Below, in pieces: positions 18,499 to 27,906 of a stretch of 64,000 nucleotides of DNA. Location of the stretch: positions 1 to 64,000 of the forward strand of contig RSEH01000251.1 of NCBI GenBank assembly GCA_006503475.1. Direction: 5' to 3'. This DNA comes from Stentor roeselii. Its lineage: Eukaryota > Ciliophora > Heterotrichea > Heterotrichida > Stentoridae. The notes below the pieces were generated by a model, which saw only the letters and a list, made by a program, of their open reading frames with translations, was not told where the DNA came from and did not search any database. Position 1 is the first letter of the stretch. Each line of letters opens with the position of its first letter. The position numbers and the translations under genes are program-made.

Positions 18499-21400
18499 AT
18501 GAGTGGCATCGAATGGCTCAACAAAGCAAAACAAAGAGAAATCGAGAAAAGCACTCGTCTGCCGCCTTCCAACATCGACGAAGCCGTTGAAAGAATGAAC
18601 GAGTACATCAACACCCAGCTTCCTTTAACCTTCGAAATGGACTTCATCCCCGTTTGTTTCGATGTCACTGCCGACCAAGAAAAGGTCTTCGTCGGAGGCG
18701 AGTTCGGAAACATCGGGATTTTCAACTTTTCAACTAAAAAGATGACAAAAGACATCGAATTGACTTCAAAAGCCATTAAAACTGTCCTACTCGCCTGTGA
18801 TGATAAGATGGGAATTGCAGTAACTTCAGCGAATCTTATTTATTTCTTGGAATTTCCTTCTTTTTACATGAAAAAGACGATGTTTCTTCAAGGTGGGCCT
18901 TTAGTTCTTCGTTTGAATTACTTGAAAGACTCGATTTACATCGCGAACTCGACTTTTCATGTTCGGTTCATTGAATTGGAAAAGTTTGAAGAAAAGGTTT
19001 TGACTTTTGAAGAGCAGGTCAATTGTCTTGATGTCTCTGATGACGGGTCTCTCATCGCCTTGGGTGGAGAAAATGGGACTATTCGACTTATTCACGGAGA
19101 AACTGAAATTCCGCTGCAGGTGACTGAGCCTCGAGAAAGCAGTGTTGAAATCTTGGCTTTTTCTCAGTTTCGAAGGTTTGTCGCTGCTGGCTTCAGTGAT
19201 TTCATTGTAGTTGTTTACAATATTGACGGGGAAATGACTGTTAAATCACTTCTTGATGATCATAAAGGGCAAGTCACAGGATTAGCTTTCACTAACAAGG
19301 GTCGATATCTGATCACTGGAGGCGCTGATAATAAAATCATGGTTCTTGATATGACTGTTGAAGGACTTCCTTTTTTCTTGGAACTTTATGACCAGCCTGT
19401 TCTTTACTTTAAAACTTCTCCGGACTTCACCAAACTTTTTTTCAGTCAGCACATTAACCGACTGATGATCTGGAAAATTCCGTCTTTAAGTAAAAATGCC
19501 AGGTTTCGGAAACATGAAGGAAAAGTGACGACCGTTCTTTTTATTCCTGGAGGCTTCGAATTATTGAGTCTTGGAGAAGATGGACTTGCAGTCATTTGGG
19601 ACTATCGGAATAATGTTGAGTCTGAAACTATTGAACTTGAGGGAAAGTTGATCACTGGAGTCCTTTCGAAGAGGTCGTCATTCGCTATCATTGCGAATGA
19701 CGCTCCAGCACTTATAAGACTTAGTCTTGCGACTTATAAGTCTTATGTGTTTGAATTGAATTGTATTGTTAATGCTATTCAGATGAATGAGGCGGAGGAC
19801 TTGATGACTCTTTCAGATAATTATTTCAGGATACTTGTTTATGACTGTGTTACTATGGAGAGAAAATATGTGATTAAAGGCCATCTTGACATGGTAAATT
19901 GCATGAAATTCGTTTATTTTGATTCTACTTTAGTTACGTGTAGCGATGATCAGACACTTGTCAAGTGGGACATAAAAAATTCAACAAAAATCAGTGTCCT
20001 TTGTGGTCATCAGGCAGCTGTCAAGTGCTTAGTCGTCACTCCAGATGAACAACTCGTGTTTTCAGGAGATGCTTCAAGTCAGATTTATATTTGGAACCTT
20101 GATTATGATGTCCTCACTCAAATAATTTCAGTAGATCCTAGTCCTTCTGGAATTTTATCAATTTTACTTGCAGAAGATGTCAGTTATCTAGTAATCTTAC
20201 AAGAAACTCGAGTAACATTCATGGAATTCAGTAACTTTTCTATAATCTTCCAAAAAGATTCAGAACTAAAGGCAGCGTCGATGGCTCTTGATAAAGGCGA
20301 GCGTTTTTTAGCTTTGACAGAAGAAGACACGATATTTGTAGAGGAAAATCCTTTAAACTGCGAAACAATAAAAGTTGTAGGAAAAAGTTATGGAAGTAGT
20401 CATAAGTTCATGAACTTTGTGAGAGAGATTCAGTCTCAAAACAGTCGATCTGAGTACAGCGAGACTTTCAATCACTGGCTTTTCACGCCTTATCGAATAG
20501 GACTTGCACATATTCTCTCTTACGCGAACAAAAACACGACTTTAGCTCAAGCTTTGTTTAACACTTCTAACAAGTCGCCATTTTGTGCGACGATAAACGA
20601 CGAGAACCCTCTTTCAATAGCAGTCAATATGGACCATGGCAGTTGTGTTGAACTTTGTTTAAAATATATGAAAGGAGAACTTTCCTCAGGGAATCTTCGG
20701 GCTTTTATGCCTTTGGCGAATTGTTTAACAGAGCTGACGAAACTAGACCTGCCAGTTATTCCTAAGATTTATGACTTGATATATCAGAAGAGTGAAGCTC
20801 TTCATTTGCCGAATTTTTCAGTTGAAGGACTCACGTGTTTGCCTTCTTTGTTCAAGAGTGAAAATATTATCATTAATATTGAGATTCTTTTACCTCCTGA
20901 CCTGCGAGCTACACATGGCGAGTCTATCACTTTTTTTGGATCTATTTGTCCTTTTAACCTCGAAATCGGAACTGAAGATAGCGTCAACTTCTTAGAAGGC
21001 CTTTTAGAATGCAACTTTCCTGAAATCTTCAGATCGAAAGTACTTGTTGTTATTTTAAGAGACAAATGGGAACAAGTGAAAACTACTGTCAATATCCAAG
21101 GAAGTTGTTATATCTTATACCTTATCATGCTTTCGATATATTGTATTTTTCTTAGAAGTTCGAATTTATTCTTGGCAGCTTTGTTTTTCGTGCACTTGCT
21201 GTTGTTTTTCTATGAAGTTCTACAAATCGCAACGGATTTTGTAGACTACTGGTTTGATATGTGGAATATTTTAGATCAATTAAGAGGACTTTCATTCACA
21301 ATTTACGTTTTTCTGCAATGGCAAGGAAACTACAACCAGAACTTTTTACTGACAGCGATAATTTTTTCCTGGACGCGAGGAATTTCTTACTTTCGGATGT

Positions 21401-22074
21401 TTGAAGGTACGAGGTATATGGTCCGGTTGTTATCTGAGGTGATCAACGACATGCAAGTTTTTTTTGTGATACTTTTTTACTCGACACTGGCTTTTACCTT
21501 TATTTTCTACATAAATGAAGGAAAAATGAGCTTCGCTGGGTACCTGACACTTTCATATCGTCTAGACCTGGCAGATTTCGTAACTGACGAGTACCAAGGC
21601 TTCGACTGGGTCATTTTTTTCTTGGCCACTGTCATCAACCCCCTCGTCATGCTCAACTTGCTGATCTCCATCATGGGGACCACCTATGAAAGGGTAAAGG
21701 AAGGGAATGATATTGCGAATTACCAGGAATTGACTGGCATGATCATGGAAATTGAAAAGTTGATGTTTTGGAAGAAAAAAATAAAAAAACAGTTCTTTTT
21801 GCAACAATGCATACCGGCACTTGAACTTGAAGCTGAAGAATCTGATAAAAAAAGTGAAAGGTTGAAAAGTATGAGGGTCAAGTTGGTGAATATTGAAGCT
21901 GATTTAAATGAAATTCAAATGGAACTTGAATCACAGCCTCAGGAAGATGTGGATAGTGTTTTGAGTAAATGTAAGAGTGGAGAGGTATTGGCTGGGATTA
22001 TTCGAAATGATGAACTTCTTGGAAAGTCTCAGGAGATACTTGAGAAGATATTAGAAAAAGTTAATAATGTTTAG
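18499..22074 (+). CDS. WD40-repeat / TRP-like cation channel fusion
   Basis: 1191 residues. About residues 40-620 form many WD40 repeats (for example LIYFL, IWDYRNN, KWDIKNS, IYIWNLD), enough for two propellers. About 640-790 are helical and ankyrin-like (ENPLSIAVNMDHGSCVELCL). From residue ~867 come six hydrophobic segments with the TRP-channel layout: DMWNILDQL before S4, SWTRGISYFRMFEGTRYMV, a pore-loop region, and S6 with NLLISIMGTTYERV (about 1052-1065) as in TRPV/TRPA proteins. A charged coiled C-terminus follows. Proteins with WD40 plus an ion-channel domain occur in ciliates; I know of no established function. It is likely a Ca2+- or cation-permeable channel gated through its cytosolic propellers. 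It ends in TAG. Confidence 0.88.
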   Translation: MSGIEWLNKAKQREIEKSTRLPPSNIDEAVERMNEYINTQLPLTFEMDFIPVCFDVTADQEKVFVGGEFGNIGIFNFSTKKMTKDIELTSKAIKTVLLACDDKMGIAVTSANLIYFLEFPSFYMKKTMFLQGGPLVLRLNYLKDSIYIANSTFHVRFIELEKFEEKVLTFEEQVNCLDVSDDGSLIALGGENGTIRLIHGETEIPLQVTEPRESSVEILAFSQFRRFVAAGFSDFIVVVYNIDGEMTVKSLLDDHKGQVTGLAFTNKGRYLITGGADNKIMVLDMTVEGLPFFLELYDQPVLYFKTSPDFTKLFFSQHINRLMIWKIPSLSKNARFRKHEGKVTTVLFIPGGFELLSLGEDGLAVIWDYRNNVESETIELEGKLITGVLSKRSSFAIIANDAPALIRLSLATYKSYVFELNCIVNAIQMNEAEDLMTLSDNYFRILVYDCVTMERKYVIKGHLDMVNCMKFVYFDSTLVTCSDDQTLVKWDIKNSTKISVLCGHQAAVKCLVVTPDEQLVFSGDASSQIYIWNLDYDVLTQIISVDPSPSGILSILLAEDVSYLVILQETRVTFMEFSNFSIIFQKDSELKAASMALDKGERFLALTEEDTIFVEENPLNCETIKVVGKSYGSSHKFMNFVREIQSQNSRSEYSETFNHWLFTPYRIGLAHILSYANKNTTLAQALFNTSNKSPFCATINDENPLSIAVNMDHGSCVELCLKYMKGELSSGNLRAFMPLANCLTELTKLDLPVIPKIYDLIYQKSEALHLPNFSVEGLTCLPSLFKSENIIINIEILLPPDLRATHGESITFFGSICPFNLEIGTEDSVNFLEGLLECNFPEIFRSKVLVVILRDKWEQVKTTVNIQGSCYILYLIMLSIYCIFLRSSNLFLAALFFVHLLLFFYEVLQIATDFVDYWFDMWNILDQLRGLSFTIYVFLQWQGNYNQNFLLTAIIFSWTRGISYFRMFEGTRYMVRLLSEVINDMQVFFVILFYSTLAFTFIFYINEGKMSFAGYLTLSYRLDLADFVTDEYQGFDWVIFFLATVINPLVMLNLLISIMGTTYERVKEGNDIANYQELTGMIMEIEKLMFWKKKIKKQFFLQQCIPALELEAEESDKKSERLKSMRVKLVNIEADLNEIQMELESQPQEDVDSVLSKCKSGEVLAGIIRNDELLGKSQEILEKILEKVNNV

Positions 22075-22244
22075 AAGTAAAGATCTTATTGAATCTGGAT
22101 TGTATTTATGATAGATCTTTCGGTAGAAACTTATTAGAAAAATTAAGGCCATAATCAATGATATCTTGAGAAAAATTCATATACCATTGTAAAATTATCT
22201 TAAAAGACTAAGCCATTACTTTTCATTTATTCAAATCCTCATAA

Positions 22245-24002
22245 ATGATTCCATCTGTAAGAAACACCATCACAGTCGAAGTCCCACAAAAAGAAGGGTT
22301 TCTCAAAAAATGGACCAACATAGTCACTCGCTGGAAAAAAAGATACTTCATCCTATCAAACGGAGTCCTCGAGTACTCCAAAACCAAAGATTCAAAACGT
22401 AAAGGCACCATCTACATCAGCACATGCAAAGTTCAGTTCAAGCCTAAAAACCTGATAATAATCGACACAGGTATGAATTCAATAAAGCTAAAAACTCTAA
22501 AAGAATCAGATGCAAAAGAATGGTACTATTCCTTCATTCAAACAAAAGAGAAAATAGGCGAGTTAATAAACGATACTGAATTCAACCGAGAACGTGTAGA
22601 AAGTGCTCCAGATATCAACGAAGCTTTAACCTATACTAAAAAACTTTGGAGTTCTCACAAGAAACTCGACGAAAAGTACAACATGCTTCCTTCTTCTCTT
22701 AAGTTACAAGCCCAAGACTTCATGGAAGCTGCCTGCGAATTCAAGAATCTCGCAATAGACACTCTCAATGTACTCGAAGAAGACAAGAAAAAAGACACAG
22801 AAGAATCAGAAGATGACGAATTCGAAGATGCTCGTTCCCAAGCCACTATCTTCGAAGAGGTAAAATATTTCGATCTTCAAATAGCCTACAGGGACAAACT
22901 TCCAGTAGCTCGAAACCCTAACCAAAAGATAAACATCTGGAAAATCCTTAAAGATACCATCGGCCAGGACCTCAGCAAGATGGCAGTTCCTGTTTACTTC
23001 AACGAGCCTTTAAGTTTCTTGCAAAGGTTCACAGAAGATCTGGCTTTCAGCCAGATTTTAAGCAAAGCTTCAAATTGTCAAGACCCAGCAGTTCGACTTG
23101 CTTACATCGCTTGTTTCACAGTCTCAGGATATGCGAACTCAGCGCAAAGACTACTCAAGCCTTTCAACCCAGTCCTTGGAGAGACTTTTGAACTAGAAAA
23201 AGACGGTTTTCGAGTGATTTCTGAGCAAGTCAGTCACCACCCTCCAGTATCCGCGATTCATTGTGACCATGCAGACTTTTCCTTTTACGCCCATTCAAAA
23301 GTAAGCACTAGTTTCAAAGGTACTTACCTGAAAGTAAAGCCAGTTGGCAAGTTCAATGTGAAACTACACAAGTTCGACGAACTCTACACCTGGGAAAAGC
23401 CCTACACGAACGTAAACAACATCATAGTCGGAAAAATCAACGTCGACCATCACGGCAAGGTGCATCTTTCAAATGAAAAAACAGGTCATTCCTGTGAACT
23501 TGTCCTGAAAAAGCGCGGGTGGTTCAGTAAAGACATTCACCAGGTCTCAGGCTACGTGAAAGACTCAGAAGGCAACGTGAAAGTCCACGTTGAAGGCTGT
23601 TGGAGTGAAAGTATGAAGATCAGCAACTTAGACACCGGAGAAGAGCTCATCGCTTACTCAGTCCCCCCGCCGCTGCCTGAATACGAATACAGTTATTTCT
23701 TCAGTGAGTTCGCAATGCAGCTCAACTTGCCGCCTGACCTTCTTGAAAACATTGCCCCTACTGACAGTCGGCGAAGACCTGACCAACGCGCTTTGGAAAA
23801 TGCGGACTTGGAACTAGCTGCCCGGGAAAAGCAAAGAGTTGAAGAAAAACAAAGAACTGCTCGAAAGGCCAGAGAAGAACGTGCAGAAGAATGGAAACCT
23901 ACATGGTTCATGTTAAATGACGACGGGGACTGGGTGTATAAAGGAGGCTTCTGGCAGGCGAAGCAGTATAACAACTTCGAGGCATGTCCAGATATATTTT
24001 AA
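22245..24002 (+). CDS. Oxysterol-binding protein-related lipid transfer protein (PH-ORD)
   Basis: 585 residues. An N-terminal PH domain (about 13-105: KEGFLKKWTN, RWKKRYFILSNG, AKEWYYSF) is followed by an acidic linker and a complete oxysterol-binding-related domain. The latter has the family signature EQVSHHPP (327-334) and the LKPFNPVLGETFE lid/strand. A basic C-terminal helix (AAREKQRVEEKQRTARKAREER) is typical of ORPs. These proteins move sterol and PI4P between membranes at contact sites. No FFAT motif is clearly visible. Its TAA shares two bases with the stop of the convergent SRPK gene (TTAA). Coding on this strand is C/A-rich throughout. Confidence 0.95.
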   Translation: MIPSVRNTITVEVPQKEGFLKKWTNIVTRWKKRYFILSNGVLEYSKTKDSKRKGTIYISTCKVQFKPKNLIIIDTGMNSIKLKTLKESDAKEWYYSFIQTKEKIGELINDTEFNRERVESAPDINEALTYTKKLWSSHKKLDEKYNMLPSSLKLQAQDFMEAACEFKNLAIDTLNVLEEDKKKDTEESEDDEFEDARSQATIFEEVKYFDLQIAYRDKLPVARNPNQKINIWKILKDTIGQDLSKMAVPVYFNEPLSFLQRFTEDLAFSQILSKASNCQDPAVRLAYIACFTVSGYANSAQRLLKPFNPVLGETFELEKDGFRVISEQVSHHPPVSAIHCDHADFSFYAHSKVSTSFKGTYLKVKPVGKFNVKLHKFDELYTWEKPYTNVNNIIVGKINVDHHGKVHLSNEKTGHSCELVLKKRGWFSKDIHQVSGYVKDSEGNVKVHVEGCWSESMKISNLDTGEELIAYSVPPPLPEYEYSYFFSEFAMQLNLPPDLLENIAPTDSRRRPDQRALENADLELAAREKQRVEEKQRTARKAREERAEEWKPTWFMLNDDGDWVYKGGFWQAKQYNNFEACPDIF

Positions 24003-25312
24003 TATTTTTTTTTACTTGTGAACCATGGAAGACGTAGAGTTTCTTCTGCTGTTGCTCGATGCTCTGGGACTAGTCGCAGGACTCGTAATAAAAAACTGGA
24101 GAAGTCTTCTGCCAGAGGATTTCTGATCCCGTATCTGTTTATTAGAGCTTCTTTTAAAGGGTAAGGCTGCAGGTCTGGCACGTTTTTCAACTTCTCGTTT
24201 AAAAAAAACTTGCTGGAGAATTTTGACTTTGACGCCCAGTCCATGTCGAAATGACCTAAAGTCTCCCAAATCGATGCAAGGTGGTCTTCATCTTCACTGA
24301 AACCTTCTCCTTTGTGGGGCTGGAAAAGCAACTCGCCTGTCATCAATTCAAAAGCAATGCAGGCGAAACTCCACATGTCAGCAGCTGGACCGAAGGGAAA
24401 CCCGAGAATCACTTCAGGAGCTCGATATTGACGAGTCTGGATTTCTTTTTTACAGTCGCTTGAGATGAAGGTTGCGTTTCCGAAATCAACGATTTTTACT
24501 TGTAATTTCTCGGAAAAGTAAAGATCTTCATTGACTGGTCGAGTTTTTCCTAACTTTTTTCCGATTTTTACTGGAGGAAGTGGCTTTGCAGGAGCTTTTT
24601 TTCCGACTTTCCCTGTTAAAACAGGTTTTTTTAAAGGGGCTTTGATTGCCAGACCACTGCTGGATCTTCCTAAGTTTCTTGGAATGTCTTCAATCCTGTC
24701 AACTCTTCTTCGTATCTGACTTCGAACAAGGCCAGTGGCAGCGAGTTCTTTATTTTGACTGGGTGTTAATTCAATTAAAATATTCTCAGGCTTCAGGTCT
24801 GTATGAACGACTCCACAAATACGATGAAGGAAGTCCAAGCCTTTTAATATTTGAGTAAAAAACGACTTGCAGACTGATAAAGGCAGACCTTTATATTCGT
24901 AGATTTTTATAGCTTCTAAAAGATTCATTCCTAGAATTTCGAAGACAAGGACCAGGTGACGACCGTTCGGTCCTCGATGAGAAAAAGAATTCAGAACTGA
25001 TACGATAAAAGACTTTTGGACGTTTAAAAGATTGGCTTTTGATAACTCGCTTATGTGAAGAAGGATGCTCATCTCTGAGGCTGCTGCGTCTGAGTAAAAT
25101 AATGCACTTTTAGAGATTTTTAATGCTACAAATGAAGAAGTCTCCATGTCTCGGCAGAGCCAAACTGTTGAAAACTCTCCCCAGCCTAGCTTTTTAAGAA
25201 CTTGGTATCGGGATTCGAATAAATCTCCGGCTTGAACTGGGTGGTAACCTCCTTTTTTGTATTGTTCTGGGTCTTCTTGGTCTATTGTTGTGTTTGTGTT
25301 TTCTGTTGTCAT
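23999..25312 (-). CDS. SR-protein kinase (SRPK family)
   Basis: 437 residues. The SRPK entry sequence GGYHPVQAGDLFESRYQVLKK is followed by GWGEFSTVWL glycine loop and VALKI lysine. The catalytic loop is HTDLKPEN (D172). A basic, Pro/Lys-rich spacer of about 80 residues (180-262) splits the two halves of the kinase, as in known SRPKs. DFGNA (D276), TRQYRAPEV and the C-lobe follow. SRPKs phosphorylate Arg/Ser-rich splicing factors and control their nuclear entry. The spacer is short compared with animal SRPKs. It ends in TAA, overlapping the ORP gene's stop by three bases, so the two 3' UTRs must overlap. Confidence 0.95.
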   Translation of the reverse strand: MTTENTNTTIDQEDPEQYKKGGYHPVQAGDLFESRYQVLKKLGWGEFSTVWLCRDMETSSFVALKISKSALFYSDAAASEMSILLHISELSKANLLNVQKSFIVSVLNSFSHRGPNGRHLVLVFEILGMNLLEAIKIYEYKGLPLSVCKSFFTQILKGLDFLHRICGVVHTDLKPENILIELTPSQNKELAATGLVRSQIRRRVDRIEDIPRNLGRSSSGLAIKAPLKKPVLTGKVGKKAPAKPLPPVKIGKKLGKTRPVNEDLYFSEKLQVKIVDFGNATFISSDCKKEIQTRQYRAPEVILGFPFGPAADMWSFACIAFELMTGELLFQPHKGEGFSEDEDHLASIWETLGHFDMDWASKSKFSSKFFLNEKLKNVPDLQPYPLKEALINRYGIRNPLAEDFSSFLLRVLRLVPEHRATAEETLRLPWFTSKKKY

Positions 25313-25658
25313 TTATTAACTGGTTTTGCGTGGAATGGAAAATACTGGATTTTTCAATTTATTGAAATTAGAAGGGAAATCTGGGTTTTTCAATTGAATT
25401 TTTTTACTGGAATTTTAATTTTAGCAAAGTTTTATCAGTTTTTTTAATGGCTTTTTGGGGGTTTAAGGAGTGAGTGAATTTAGGATTCTATCATTTAGGT
25501 AATTAGGGACTTCTGAGTTTTTTAATTGCTATGATAATTTTTTAAGCTGGTTTAAATAATAGTAATTCTTTAAGTTATTATCTACAAACTTTCCTTATTC
25601 AAAAAATCACTTTTATTAATCAGCTCTATTAAATCTACATCAAGTCGATATTTTTCTG
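25313..25658. other. Divergent intergenic region, no gene seen
   Basis: 345 bp between the SRPK and phosphodiesterase start codons, so it should hold both promoters. It is AT-rich, T-rich at the SRPK side, with no long open frame or repeat that I can support. Confidence 0.6.
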
Positions 25659-27803
25659 ATGTATCTTTATTTTGATTACCTTACAACAAAAATGAATTTT
25701 GATTTTGGTTTCAAAGCTAAACCTGACAACAAATGCATAGTTCATTCAAAATCCGCAGTATACCAACTGATGAATCATGAAAAGTTAGAAAACAACTCAA
25801 TTCCCTTACACCCATCAAAACTCCTCTTCACAATTGAAAGTCTGAACACAATTTACATTCAAAAACTTTACCAAAAACCAACAAAAAAGCCATCAACAGA
25901 GTTTCTGAAGTACCTTCAATATTACATAGCATATACAATATCAAGCCTTTTAATCCTTTTAGCCTTTTTCAGTCTAGAATACAACTTTTCAAAGATCCCG
26001 TATTCAGTTTTTTACATTCACTTGATTTCAGTCTTTTTTTTCATAAATTTCTGCATGGTCTCGCTGTACCTGATGTACCGGTCGTCGTTTCTCTTATTTC
26101 ACAATCGAAAAATATTCTCTGCATTGATATTGCTGAAAATTTTTTACTATATCATTTTGGATGACCGGGTGATTTGCTTTATAATCAGCGAGGGATGCGA
26201 TTTGACTGGGTATCCTTTGACTTTAATGATTCTTTTAGAGTTTACTATGGCTAGAGTCGTTTTGTTTTATAGTTATTTTGTCGTGTTTTTTATTGCTTTT
26301 GTGACTTTTTTTACCTTGATGCTTTTTCATGTTTTTATTCAGACTTACCATGATTTGGCTATTGTGAATGAAATCATTGTGATTGGGTTTTATTTGTTTT
26401 TACTTACGGCGGACTGCTATCGCAGAGACTTGAGGATGAAACATATTTTCTGGAGGGGTGAAAGGGAAGATAAGGCTTCTGCTAATTATAAACAGAATTT
26501 TTTTGAAGAATCTGCAACTTTGCCTGATTTTGATATTGTTGCGACTTGTGAAGACCTGCAGAAGAATTTGAAGTATTTTACTAAAGTGATTATTTACAAA
26601 GATGCCAGTAAGTTGGCAAAAGATTCACTCCGCCAGATGCACTATATAAAAGAAGTAATCGGAAAAACTCCAGTTCAAAGCGAGCAGGTCCGTCTTCCAG
26701 AAGACCTCGACCAAAACGACCTAATTTTCATCTACGAGAACTTTATGGAGCTTTACACCCTAGACAAGCCTGAGCTTCCCCAACAATTTAAAACGACTTC
26801 AGCAAACCTAATCTTCCAGCCAGGAACAATCGAGATATCCGGAGTTCTCTCAAACCTTGGAAAAACCTGGAACTTTGACATGATATCCTTATCAGAATCC
26901 TCAGGAAGATCGATTTCCATAGTCTCCGACTACTTTTTAAAAAAATGGGGAATTTTAACAGAGTTAAAAATCGAAGAATCAACAAGTACTTCATTTTTCA
27001 TAAAACTAGAAAAGGTAAAACTTATTCAGTCATATCACGAAGTCGACTTTTCCAACTCAGTCCATGCAGCAGACGTGATGCACAGTCTTCTTTGTCTAGT
27101 CCTCAGCAGCGCAATTCGAGAGTCTTTAGAGTCAATCGACGCTCTGTCTATTCTGGTGGCAGGCCTCGGCCACGACGTGGGGCATCCAGGCCTGACAAGT
27201 TCTTACTTACAAAAGACCTTCCACAATTTTTCAATGAAGTACAACGACCGAAGTCCTTTAGAAAACATGCACTGTGGAGTCATTTTCTCTCTTATGGGTC
27301 AAAATGATTCAGAGATTTTAAAGAACTTCTCAAATCATCAGTACTTCAGATGTCGAAAACTTGTGATTGACATGATTCTTGCTACTGACTTGGCAAAGCA
27401 TTTTGAAATACTTGGAAAGTTCAGGTCTCGAGCGGTTTTAATGCAGGATCTTAACTTGAATATTGAAGAAGATAGAAATGTTGCCCTTGCTCTGGCACTT
27501 AAATGTGCGGATGTCGGGTTCACTGCAAAGTCTTTTGCATTGCATTCGAAGTGGCTTGAGTTTTGTGTTGAGGAGTTTTCGAAACAAGGAGACCTGGAGT
27601 CCAGCACTGGAAAGGCAGTTTCGGTTTATTTTGATAGAAAAGCTTTGAATAAAGGGAGAATCGCTTTTAACTTGATTAGAAATATCGCTTTACCCATGTT
27701 TGAGGTGTACGGCGAGTGTCTAGACAACCAGATCTGCAAAGAAGTCGTGATTTATCAAGCAGAGAAAAACTTGGAATACTGGGAAAAGGTGAATTTTAAT
27801 TAA
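25659..27803 (+). CDS. Membrane 3',5'-cyclic-nucleotide phosphodiesterase
   Basis: 714 residues. About six hydrophobic segments (about 85-250) precede a cytosolic linker and a class I PDE catalytic domain (about 460-690). The metal ligands are visible: H469 in SVHAADV, H505-D506 in GHDVGHPG, and D618 in KCADVG. Class I PDEs hydrolyse cAMP and/or cGMP; the nucleotide is not clear from sequence. Multi-pass PDEs of this kind are typical of ciliates. The start could instead be M12 (25692). Composition flips near 26,620 from G/T-rich to C/A-rich within the frame. Two TAA codons in or near frame follow at the end. Confidence 0.93.
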   Translation: MYLYFDYLTTKMNFDFGFKAKPDNKCIVHSKSAVYQLMNHEKLENNSIPLHPSKLLFTIESLNTIYIQKLYQKPTKKPSTEFLKYLQYYIAYTISSLLILLAFFSLEYNFSKIPYSVFYIHLISVFFFINFCMVSLYLMYRSSFLLFHNRKIFSALILLKIFYYIILDDRVICFIISEGCDLTGYPLTLMILLEFTMARVVLFYSYFVVFFIAFVTFFTLMLFHVFIQTYHDLAIVNEIIVIGFYLFLLTADCYRRDLRMKHIFWRGEREDKASANYKQNFFEESATLPDFDIVATCEDLQKNLKYFTKVIIYKDASKLAKDSLRQMHYIKEVIGKTPVQSEQVRLPEDLDQNDLIFIYENFMELYTLDKPELPQQFKTTSANLIFQPGTIEISGVLSNLGKTWNFDMISLSESSGRSISIVSDYFLKKWGILTELKIEESTSTSFFIKLEKVKLIQSYHEVDFSNSVHAADVMHSLLCLVLSSAIRESLESIDALSILVAGLGHDVGHPGLTSSYLQKTFHNFSMKYNDRSPLENMHCGVIFSLMGQNDSEILKNFSNHQYFRCRKLVIDMILATDLAKHFEILGKFRSRAVLMQDLNLNIEEDRNVALALALKCADVGFTAKSFALHSKWLEFCVEEFSKQGDLESSTGKAVSVYFDRKALNKGRIAFNLIRNIALPMFEVYGECLDNQICKEVVIYQAEKNLEYWEKVNFN

Positions 27804-27906
27804 TAAAGACCTGATAAAAGGCAATAAACTGTTAAATTCCATAAAAAACTGCCTTTTCAAGCCACTTCCTGTTTAACTTAACTCTAAGTCCAACAATTTT
27901 CATATT

